Positions 1-5,981 of a stretch of 12,357 bases of DNA are shown here, piece by piece. The notes beneath the pieces were generated by a model, which did not search any database, was not told the DNA's origin, and was given only the letters and a program-made list of their open reading frames with translations. The stretch covers positions 12,279 through 24,635 of the forward strand of contig DEBW01000062.1 of assembly GCA_002348905.1 (NCBI GenBank), given 5' to 3'. Each line of letters starts with the position of its first letter. Within the stretch, counting starts at the first letter, position 1. The position numbers and the translations under genes were made by a program. The stretch comes from Ruminococcus flavefaciens (GTDB lineage Bacteria; Bacillota; Clostridia; Oscillospirales; Ruminococcaceae).

Positions 1-21
1 TTAAGGTTTATTGACAGACTG

Positions 22-57
22 AACAGCCTGAGAATAATGTCTCAGGCTGTTTTATTT
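22..57 (+). terminator. Rho-independent terminator of an upstream unit
   Basis: A perfect 12-bp stem (22-33 with 40-51, arms AACAGCCTGAGA and TCTCAGGCTGTT) with a 6-base loop is followed by TTTTATTT. It lies upstream of the promoter at 89-117, so it probably ends transcription of a gene left of the window and insulates the peroxide operon. The T-rich tail is on the + strand side, which sets the orientation. Confidence 0.85.
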
Positions 58-88
58 ATGTATAAAATGTAAAATTTCAGAGATACTA

Positions 89-117
89 TTGACAAACGCA
101 AAAAAGTATGTTATATT
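89..117 (+). promoter_or_regulatory. Sigma-A-type promoter of the peroxide operon
   Basis: TTGACA (89-94) is separated by 17 bases from TATATT (112-117). This is a near-consensus vegetative promoter, with transcription expected to start near 123-126, immediately before the inverted repeat at 127-152. A repressor bound there would block initiation. Confidence 0.85.
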
Positions 118-126
118 AGTATTACA

Positions 127-152
127 AAATTTAATTGTACGCAATTAAATTT
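127..152. promoter_or_regulatory. Probable OhrR operator (11-bp inverted repeat)
   Basis: AAATTTAATTG (127-137) and its exact reverse complement CAATTAAATTT (142-152) flank a 4-base spacer TACG. The repeat begins ten bases after the -10 box and ends before the ribosome site (AAGGAGG, 159-165), the classic place for a repressor. The core AATTGTA..CAATTAAATT closely resembles the Bacillus subtilis ohrA operator as I recall it, and the last gene of this operon encodes an OhrR homologue. Binding by that protein is inferred, not shown. Confidence 0.8.
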
Positions 153-172
153 GATTCTAAGGAGGTATATGT

Positions 173-718
173 ATGAATATCTATGATATCAGTATTTCGG
201 ACAGCAAGGGTAACATAATTTCTATGTCAGAATTCAAAGGCAAAGTAATGATTGTGGTGAATACAGCTACCGGATGCGGATTCACTCCCCAGTACAAGCC
301 TCTTGAAGAAATGTACGAAAAGTACCACGACAAAGGTCTTGAAATAATCGACGTACCTTGTAACCAGTTCGCCGGACAAGCTCCCGGTACTGACGACGAG
401 ATACACGAATTCTGCACACTTAAATATAACACTCAGTTCCCTCAGATGAAAAAGTCTGACGTAAACGGTGAAAATGCTATCGAACTCTTCAAATACCTCA
501 AGTCTCAGAAAGGCTTTGAAGGTTTCGGAAAAGGCGCCAAAGCTCTCGCAATGGCAACTATGTGCAAGGCTAAGGACAAGGATTATAAGTCCAATCCCGA
601 TATAAAGTGGAATTTCACTAAGTTCGTCATTGACAGAGAAGGCAATGTGATCGCAAGATTTGAACCAACTCACGATATGAAAGAGCTTGAAAAACTCGTT
701 GCCGAACTTATCGGATAG
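173..718 (+). CDS. gpx: Glutathione peroxidase family protein (Cys type, probably thioredoxin-dependent)
   Basis: This 181-residue cytoplasmic protein has the thioredoxin-like fold of the glutathione peroxidase family and should reduce hydrogen peroxide or organic and lipid hydroperoxides. The catalytic tetrad is visible: Cys35 in NTATGCGFTPQY, Gln65 within PCNQF, and Trp146-Asn147 in KWNFTKF. Position 35 is an ordinary TGC codon, not selenocysteine. A second cysteine, Cys81 (EFCTLKY), sits 46 residues after Cys35, the same spacing as the peroxidatic and resolving cysteines of yeast Gpx3 (36 and 82). This suggests an atypical 2-Cys enzyme recycled by thioredoxin rather than glutathione, which fits the reductase and thioredoxin encoded directly downstream. 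The length is slightly above the usual 155-165. The ATG has AAGGAGG seven bases upstream. It is first in the operon, behind the promoter and the OhrR-type operator. The family call is firm; the reductant is inferred. Confidence 0.95.
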   Translation: MNIYDISISDSKGNIISMSEFKGKVMIVVNTATGCGFTPQYKPLEEMYEKYHDKGLEIIDVPCNQFAGQAPGTDDEIHEFCTLKYNTQFPQMKKSDVNGENAIELFKYLKSQKGFEGFGKGAKALAMATMCKAKDKDYKSNPDIKWNFTKFVIDREGNVIARFEPTHDMKELEKLVAELIG

Positions 719-726
719 GTGATATT

Positions 727-1584
727 ATGCAAAGATACGATATAGCTATAATCGGTACTGGTCCCGCCGGCGTATCGGCTGCAATTACCGCAAAAATAAG
801 AGGAAAGAACATCGTGCTTTTCGGTCAGGATATGCTCAGTTCAAAGATACGCAAGGCTGAACGCATTGAGAATTATACAGGTCTGCCGGCTATAAGCGGT
901 AGTGAACTTGCTCAGAAGTTCAAGGAGCATCTCGATGCACTGGATATATCTGTTACTGAAAAGCAGGTAAGCACTGTTTATGCTATGGGCGATTACTTCG
1001 CTCTGCAAGCCGGTGAAGATATGTATGAGACTAAAACTGTCATAGTCGCTTCAGGTGTCGTTCATGAAAAAACTATCGAAGGCGAGGAAAAGTTCCTCGG
1101 CAGAGGCGTAAGCTACTGCGCTACGTGTGACGGCAGATTCTACAAAGGTAAAACTGTCGCAGTTATCGGCAGCAGCAGCGATGCTCCGGAAGAAGCTGAA
1201 TATCTGGCAGAACTCGCTGAAAAGGTCATCTATATACCGCTTAAAGGCGATGCTCCTGCTGAAAGGGACAACCTCTCTGTATTGCGTGAAAAACCGCTTG
1301 AAATCATCGGAGACAGTAAACTTACAGCCCTGAAAACTGACGGCGGAGAGTATGAAGTCTCAGGTATTTTCATAATCAGAGACGCTGTTCTGCCGGACAA
1401 GCTTATCCCCGGCATCGAAACAGACGGAAGTCATATTAAGGCAGATATCGAAATGAAAACAAATATTGACGGTCTTTTCGCCTGCGGTGATATCGCCGGC
1501 AGACCGTACCAATATATAAAAGCAGCCGGTCAGGGCAATATCGCTGCCCTTTCCGCAGTAAGCTATCTTAATATAAAAAAGTAA
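727..1584 (+). CDS. trxB: Thioredoxin reductase-like flavoprotein lacking NADPH motifs
   Basis: This 285-residue FAD protein of the low-molecular-weight thioredoxin reductase family should keep the downstream thioredoxin reduced. Visible features are the N-terminal FAD motif GTGPAG (10-15), the redox centre CATC (131-134) followed by Asp135, and the C-terminal FAD motif FACGDIAGRP (251-260) with AAGQG after it. Two hallmarks of NADPH use are missing. The GGGDSA-type nucleotide motif reads GSSSDA (148-153), and the HRRxxxR 2'-phosphate site is replaced by IPLKGDAPAER (170-180). The protein is also shorter than the usual 305-320. Clostridial ferredoxin-linked flavin thioredoxin reductases (FFTR) are known to lack these motifs, so this may be one; NADH or another donor remains possible. 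It starts eight bases after the peroxidase stop, so the two are co-transcribed. The gene symbol is given by family. Confidence 0.88.
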   Translation: MQRYDIAIIGTGPAGVSAAITAKIRGKNIVLFGQDMLSSKIRKAERIENYTGLPAISGSELAQKFKEHLDALDISVTEKQVSTVYAMGDYFALQAGEDMYETKTVIVASGVVHEKTIEGEEKFLGRGVSYCATCDGRFYKGKTVAVIGSSSDAPEEAEYLAELAEKVIYIPLKGDAPAERDNLSVLREKPLEIIGDSKLTALKTDGGEYEVSGIFIIRDAVLPDKLIPGIETDGSHIKADIEMKTNIDGLFACGDIAGRPYQYIKAAGQGNIAALSAVSYLNIKK

Positions 1585-1598
1585 CGGAGGTAATTATT

Positions 1599-1907
1599 AT
1601 GGTAAACGAAATAAGAGATAACAATTTCGAGGAAGTAAAAAATTCAGGTCTTGCTGTCGTTGACTTCAACGCTGTATGGTGCGGTCCATGCAGAATGCTC
1701 GCTCCGATAATCCACGAACTCGCTGACGAAATGGACGACGTTTCATTCTTTGCCTGCGATGTTGACAAAAACGGCGACCTCGCTATGAATTTCGGTATTC
1801 AGAATATTCCGGCTGTAGGCATTTTCAAGGACGGCAAGCTTGTTGATATGTCCATAGGTTTCAAGCCAAAGGAAGCTATGAAGGCTTTTATAAATTCTAA
1901 GAAATAA
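1599..1907 (+). CDS. trxA: Thioredoxin
   Basis: This 102-residue cytoplasmic protein is of typical thioredoxin length, with the canonical WCGPC active site (Trp27 to Cys31), the buried Asp in VVDFNA (Asp22), and the cis-proline at Pro71 (QNIPAVGIF). It transfers electrons from the flavoprotein encoded upstream to disulfide targets, most obviously the peroxidase that heads the operon. CGGAGG lies shortly before the ATG, and only 14 bases separate it from the reductase stop. Position 53 (FFACDVD) carries an extra cysteine, so Cys53 is present besides the active pair; extra cysteines occur in other thioredoxins and can be regulatory. The assignment is firm. Confidence 0.96.
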   Translation: MVNEIRDNNFEEVKNSGLAVVDFNAVWCGPCRMLAPIIHELADEMDDVSFFACDVDKNGDLAMNFGIQNIPAVGIFKDGKLVDMSIGFKPKEAMKAFINSKK

Positions 1908-1919
1908 GGCGGTGTTAAA

Positions 1920-2348
1920 GTGGATGAGAAGTACGAGTCGCTAAAGCTCGAAAATCAGCTTTGCTTTCCACTCTATGCAGCTTCAAGGGAGATAGTGAAC
2001 AGGTATAAGACCGCTCTTGATAATATTGGTCTTACCTATACGCAGTACATCACTATGCTCGTTATGTGGGAGCATAAGTGTATAAGCGTCAGAGATATGG
2101 GAAAACTCTTATATCTTGACTCCGGCACTCTTACTCCTGTACTGAAAAAGCTGGAACAAAAAGGTCTTGTTCTAAGAAAGCGTGACAGTTCTGATGAGAG
2201 ACTGCTCAATGTTACTCTCACAGACGAAGGTCTTGCTTTAAGGGAAAAAGCCGTTGACGTTCCTCAGCAGGTAAAATGCACACTTAATCTCTCGCAGGAA
2301 GAAGCTATATTTCTATACGGTATACTTCAAAAACTGCTTGAAAAATAA
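1920..2348 (+). CDS. ohrR: OhrR-type MarR family peroxide-sensing repressor
   Basis: This 142-residue winged-helix repressor senses organic peroxide through cysteine oxidation. The N-terminal ENQLCFPLYAASR block is the OhrR signature. Cys15, Tyr29 and Tyr40 occupy the same numbers as the sensing Cys15 and its tyrosine partners in Bacillus subtilis OhrR. The recognition helix is around LDSGTLTPVLKKLE (66-79), and the wing carries RKRDSSDERLLNVTLT (86-101). A further cysteine, Cys120, lies 105 residues after Cys15, the spacing I recall for the Cys22-Cys127 pair of Xanthomonas OhrR, so a 2-Cys mechanism is possible. Translation starts at GTG, with AAGGCGGTG shortly upstream; the nearby ATG at 1924 is out of frame. 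It is last in the operon, 12 bases after thioredoxin, and probably represses its own operon through the repeat at 127-152. No ohr gene is present. Confidence 0.92.
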   Translation: MDEKYESLKLENQLCFPLYAASREIVNRYKTALDNIGLTYTQYITMLVMWEHKCISVRDMGKLLYLDSGTLTPVLKKLEQKGLVLRKRDSSDERLLNVTLTDEGLALREKAVDVPQQVKCTLNLSQEEAIFLYGILQKLLEK

Positions 2349-2382
2349 GAACTTGTTCTCATATGGAGAGTGAACAAGTTCT
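2348..2382 (+). other. Hairpin overlapping the ohrR stop codon
   Basis: AGAACTTGTTC (2348-2358) pairs perfectly with GAACAAGTTCT (2372-2382) across a 13-base spacer. It begins at the last base of the ohrR stop codon and sits nine bases before the T-tailed terminator. It has no T-tract of its own (followed by AACATTAC), so it is probably a 3'-end stabiliser or part of a double-hairpin terminator. A protein-binding palindrome cannot be excluded. Confidence 0.5.
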
Positions 2383-2390
2383 AACATTAC

Positions 2391-2421
2391 AAGCTCCTGT
2401 TCATGCATCAGGAGCTTTTTT
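2391..2421 (+). terminator. Terminator of the peroxide operon
   Basis: The 9-bp stem AAGCTCCTG (2391-2399) pairs with CAGGAGCTT (2409-2417) around a 9-base loop and runs into a six-T tail (2416-2421). This is a standard intrinsic terminator ending the gpx-trxB-trxA-ohrR transcript. Confidence 0.88.
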
Positions 2422-2443
2422 GCTGTAAAATTGAAAAAAGCTA

Positions 2444-2472
2444 TTGACTATAGTAAACGCTTGATGTATAAT
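2444..2472 (+). promoter_or_regulatory. Sigma-A-type promoter of the dockerin protein gene
   Basis: TTGACT (2444-2449), a 17-base spacer and a perfect TATAAT (2467-2472) give a strong predicted promoter. It leaves an untranslated leader of roughly 68 bases before the ATG at 2548, with AGGGGG as the ribosome site (2537-2542). I see no recognisable riboswitch in the leader. Confidence 0.85.
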
Positions 2473-2547
2473 ATTGTTATATTTTAAAGCAATACCCATT
2501 GATATTATCCATATATCTCCGGTGAGCTAATGATATAGGGGGAAATT

Positions 2548-4452
2548 ATGAAAAAAGTATTATCATCAATCGCCGCTCTCAGCATCATCATGAATTGCAT
2601 ACCTTTCTGCACTTCTGCCGCAGATACCAAAGTTCAGGACAAACCTGCTGATATCGACAAGTCTATCTATGACCAGTTCATGGATATAAGCTGGAAATAC
2701 GACCTCAACAGCGACGGCGTAATGTCACAGGAGGAACTTGAAGAGACTAAACAGGTATCTCTGAACATCACACCTGAAAATGACCTTTCATTCCTTTCAA
2801 CTATGAAAAAATGCGAATACCTCTCTTTGAGCGGTACAGGTCATTCAGAATTTCCGATGCTGAAGGATATGTCATCTCTCTCAGAACTTGTTCTGTCATT
2901 TCCTGAACTGACTGACATTTCTTTCATCAAAGACCTTGATCTTAAAAGCTGTAAACTTCCGAAACAGATAACTCTTGAACAGCGTCTTGCTGTTATGCGC
3001 TGCGAGGACATCACTGTGGATGAAGGCTTTGAAAAAATAAGCGGACTCTATCCTCTTGATATACTCTCAGGTCACAAATGCGTTATGACCATTGATGATA
3101 CTGATATCGCTGATTTCGGAAAGACCTGTTATACTCCTTCAAACTACGTAAGAAGCGTATACGGTGTCAGCTACGGTGAAACTGAATATCACGTTTCTGT
3201 TGACGGAGAAGTTAAATTCACAGGTCATATCACTGTTAATAGTACATCACCGCTGGGCGTTGAGCTTGAAATGACAAAGGAGAAGCAGCGTTTCAGTACC
3301 AGCGCTTATTATGACAACTCCTACATGATGCTCAATGAAGATAATGAGCTTTACGGCATAAAAGGCTCAGGAATGGAGCTTATCGAAAAAGATGTCAAGG
3401 ACTTCAAACATACTTCTGCAAAAGGTGCTTACAATCAAACCTGTTCGGTCGACTACCTCATAAAAACTGACGGTACTCTTTTCCTGAACGGTAAAGAATT
3501 CACTGAGCAGAAATTTGCCGGAAGTGAAAACGGTCTTGTCTACACCGAGGACGGCGAGCTCTGGATGCCTTATGTTGTAGACCGTAAGCCTGTACTTGAA
3601 AAGATATCCGATGAATTCAAGTCGTTCCCATTTATCGGAAGGCACTACTTCCTCACAAAATCAGGAGAAGTAATGTGGTACAACGTAAGTTTCAATGATA
3701 AAAATGAACCTGTTGTTACCGTACTCCCTACCGGAGTTAAGAACCCTAAGTATTCAAGCTTTGATATGTTCATTGACGAGAACGACGTTCTGTGGAGCAA
3801 CAATAAATACAGTGATACCGGCTGTGAAATGGTCAAAAGAGCTGAGAACGTCGCTGAATTCAACACATACTATCAGACTGCTGACGGTTCAATTGTAAGC
3901 GGATACAAAACTCTTGATGGAAAATATTACGCTCTCGGAAGCGGTGAAGAAGTTGACGTTACAGGTGTACGCCAAGACAGAGAATACCCTTTCAAATACA
4001 ATGAGATATTACAACGTTCCTACTATGATCCCGCTGAGGAGTGGATCAGGACTTTCATAACAAAAAACAACGTCCTGACTTTTGAGTACAAGGATATCCG
4101 CAGTTCAATATCATCTGCTGAAAAAGTTATTGCTATCCGCACTGACAAAGAAACAAACCTTACCTACATCTACTTCAAGCTCCAGGACTGCACTATCTGG
4201 CGCTACTGCGTTGAAGAACCTGACTTTCAGAGAGTGTATGTGCCGAAGAGAAAAGTTCCTGAGACAGTTGCCGGAGACTCAAACGGTGACGGCACATTTA
4301 ATGTTGCCGACGCTGTTTTAGTACAGCAATGGCTTCTCGACGGCAAAACTTCTATCATTGACTGGGGTGCTGCTGACCTTGTAAAAGACGGCGTGATCGA
4401 CATCTACGACTTCTGTGAAATAAAGAAGAAACTGACCACTGATTCTGAATAA
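2548..4452 (+). CDS. Secreted dockerin protein with EF-hand, LRR-like and propeller-like repeats
   Basis: This 634-residue exported protein probably docks to a cohesin on a cellulosome scaffold or the cell surface. Residues 1-25 are a signal peptide (Lys-Lys, hydrophobic core, CTSAA cleavage region). Residues 52-63 form a canonical EF-hand loop (Asp52, Asn54, Asp56, Ser60, Glu63). Residues about 80-138 resemble leucine-rich repeats (LSFLSTM, YLSLSG, LSELVLS). From about 259 to 551 a motif like L-x-T-x-D-G-x-L-W recurs about eight times (near 259, 303, 330, 367, 406, 441, 501, 540), suggesting an RCC1-like beta-propeller. The type I dockerin is at 575-630. Its first calcium loop is complete (Asp577, Asn579, Asp581, Asn585, Asp588); the second has Val612 where Asn or Asp is usual. 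No catalytic domain is recognised, so binding or structural work is likelier than hydrolysis. It is monocistronic with its own promoter and terminator. Dockerin and secretion are firm; the propeller is inferred. Confidence 0.9.
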   Translation: MKKVLSSIAALSIIMNCIPFCTSAADTKVQDKPADIDKSIYDQFMDISWKYDLNSDGVMSQEELEETKQVSLNITPENDLSFLSTMKKCEYLSLSGTGHSEFPMLKDMSSLSELVLSFPELTDISFIKDLDLKSCKLPKQITLEQRLAVMRCEDITVDEGFEKISGLYPLDILSGHKCVMTIDDTDIADFGKTCYTPSNYVRSVYGVSYGETEYHVSVDGEVKFTGHITVNSTSPLGVELEMTKEKQRFSTSAYYDNSYMMLNEDNELYGIKGSGMELIEKDVKDFKHTSAKGAYNQTCSVDYLIKTDGTLFLNGKEFTEQKFAGSENGLVYTEDGELWMPYVVDRKPVLEKISDEFKSFPFIGRHYFLTKSGEVMWYNVSFNDKNEPVVTVLPTGVKNPKYSSFDMFIDENDVLWSNNKYSDTGCEMVKRAENVAEFNTYYQTADGSIVSGYKTLDGKYYALGSGEEVDVTGVRQDREYPFKYNEILQRSYYDPAEEWIRTFITKNNVLTFEYKDIRSSISSAEKVIAIRTDKETNLTYIYFKLQDCTIWRYCVEEPDFQRVYVPKRKVPETVAGDSNGDGTFNVADAVLVQQWLLDGKTSIIDWGAADLVKDGVIDIYDFCEIKKKLTTDSE

Positions 4453-4459
4453 TGCCAAA

Positions 4460-4503
4460 TGCCCCGGAGTGCTCGATATTGAGCCACTCCGGGGCAAAGT
4501 TTT
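4460..4503 (+). terminator. Strong terminator between convergent units
   Basis: The GC-rich 12-bp stem TGCCCCGGAGTG (4460-4471) pairs with CACTCCGGGGCA (4485-4496), with a further CTC/GAG pairing inside the loop. AAAG and TTTT follow on the + strand. It lies between the dockerin gene stop (4452) and the stop of the convergent cyclase gene (4535). The minus-strand side offers only a weak TTT tail, so use in both directions is possible but less certain. Confidence 0.8.
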
Positions 4504-4534
4504 ATATATTTATCTTTGTTCTATACTTTTTTCT

Positions 4535-5947
4535 TTAATCTGTATTCTCATGTTTTGATTCATGTCTGACATCCTGCTGTGTTGTATAATAAGTATTCTT
4601 ATCAGCGTACATTCTCCTGTCAGCAATACGCATAGTCTCACGTATATCACAGTCCTTATCGCTGTAGCAGGTTCCGACAGCAAAGCATACATTTCCCGAC
4701 TCCTGCGAATATCTTCTCAGTCTGAGCATACGTTTATCAAGCTCCTCCTTTGTGATATTTGGAGCTATTATCATGAACTCGTCACCGCCTGCACGGTATA
4801 TCTCATCGTCGCTGAAAACTTTCTGCAATATCTCTGCCGCTTTTTTCAGCATATCATCTCCTGCAAGATGACCGTCCTCGGCGTTGACTACTTTCAGACC
4901 GTTAAGGTCGGCAAATATTACTGCATACGGCGCATTGAATTTTTCTTCTCCCGAAACAAGACGGTCTATCCTGTTGTTCATCATATTTCTGTTCCTGATA
5001 CCGGTCAGCTTATCAACTGTACTGAGCAGTTTGAGCTGTTTAAGAAGCTGATAATTTGATATTTCGGACGCAAGTATTAATGTCGTGAGTTCAAGTGTTT
5101 CCTTTATTCTTACAGTGTCATTCACATCAAAATCAACTGCCCACATAAATCCGATAGTATTACCGCTGTATCTTAGCGGAAACATAACTACGCTCTTTAC
5201 ATTTCTCTGGCAAAGTTTATCATAAAATTCGTAATTACGATTTTTCAGAACTTCCATTTCCTCTTCGTTTTTCAGTATAAGACAGGTACTTCCTGCAAGT
5301 ATGGTATACCACGAATCAGCAATAGGGAAAAATGTATCGTCAACGATATCACTTATAGGTACAACGTCACAACTGCTGTCGATATCCTCACACAAGACCT
5401 TGCACTGCTTTTCTGCAAAATCGGCAAGAAGTATACAGCATCGGCTTGCACCGCATATCTTTCTTATATCCTTTATAACGTCTCTGATAACACTTTCAAA
5501 ATCATCTGCACCTCTTAATTTTATACAGGTTTTAAGCACATCGGAAGATATCTTCGCAGGCAGTCCTGTCAAAGCATCCTCATTTGCATAAGGTGTTACC
5601 TCATAGGAATATATACAGCAGTCAGTGTTCTCATCGTCAGATTCTATCGGCATCATGAACATATTCAGCCACACTCCCCATGCATAAAACTCGATATGGG
5701 TATGAAGCGGCTGACCAAGAACTGCACAGCGATAGCAGTAATCCTCAAAATTAAGGTCTTTAGGGAAATATTTATCATACAGCTCACCCGGCACAAACGG
5801 CATCCTGCGAAGATTCTCAACTTCTTCACAGTGAAGCTTATTTCCTGCAAGCATACGTATATCTCCATATTTTTTTCCTGAAACCTTTTCAACTGAAAGT
5901 ATACAGGTACTTATTTTATATCTGCTTAGTATTTCTTCGTAATTCAT
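4535..5947 (-). CDS. GAF-GGDEF diguanylate cyclase
   Basis: This 470-residue protein should make cyclic-di-GMP from two GTP. It has no evident membrane segment, so it is cytoplasmic. Residues 1-125 are a PAS-like region. About 150-300 resembles a GAF domain (RKICGASRCCILLADF; FPLRYSGNTIGFMWAVDF). The C-terminal GGDEF domain (about 305-450) is complete: Asp347, Asn355 and Asp364 in the FADLNGLK...GDD block, and an intact GGDEF at 387-391. The inhibitory RxxD site expected just before the signature reads FSDD (378-381), so product feedback through the classical I-site is unlikely. Cysteines are many (18, including CYRC at 71-74). The ATG at 5947 has AAAGGA upstream. It is last in the four-gene minus-strand cluster, 34 bases after the PBP1-like sensor gene, and is the only intact cyclase there. 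The function is well supported; the ligands are unknown. Confidence 0.92.
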   Translation of the reverse strand: MNYEEILSRYKISTCILSVEKVSGKKYGDIRMLAGNKLHCEEVENLRRMPFVPGELYDKYFPKDLNFEDYCYRCAVLGQPLHTHIEFYAWGVWLNMFMMPIESDDENTDCCIYSYEVTPYANEDALTGLPAKISSDVLKTCIKLRGADDFESVIRDVIKDIRKICGASRCCILLADFAEKQCKVLCEDIDSSCDVVPISDIVDDTFFPIADSWYTILAGSTCLILKNEEEMEVLKNRNYEFYDKLCQRNVKSVVMFPLRYSGNTIGFMWAVDFDVNDTVRIKETLELTTLILASEISNYQLLKQLKLLSTVDKLTGIRNRNMMNNRIDRLVSGEEKFNAPYAVIFADLNGLKVVNAEDGHLAGDDMLKKAAEILQKVFSDDEIYRAGGDEFMIIAPNITKEELDKRMLRLRRYSQESGNVCFAVGTCYSDKDCDIRETMRIADRRMYADKNTYYTTQQDVRHESKHENTD

Positions 5948-5981
5948 AACAGCATTTTCCTTTCATAATATACAGGCTTCA

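Noticed and set aside
275..277. Selenocysteine at the peroxidase active site
   Set aside because: The codon is TGC (cysteine), not TGA, and the reading frame is uninterrupted.
227..673. 148-codon open frame on the - strand across the peroxidase gene
   Set aside because: It is a shadow of the conserved peroxidase reading frame, with no recognisable motifs.
2473..2547. Cyclic-di-GMP riboswitch in the leader of the dockerin gene
   Set aside because: I looked for one because of the nearby signalling genes, but the roughly 68-base leader shows none of the conserved sequence blocks of class I and is short for either class.
4562..5059. 165-codon open frame on the + strand
   Set aside because: It lies antisense within the GGDEF domain of the cyclase gene, has no family likeness and no clear ribosome site. 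The minus-strand reading is a well-conserved domain.
5948..5981. Possible frameshift splitting a single PBP1-GAF-GGDEF gene in two
   Set aside because: The upstream gene ends in a normal stop, the downstream gene has its own ATG with a ribosome site, and it begins with its own PAS-like and GAF regions. Two genes are the simpler reading.
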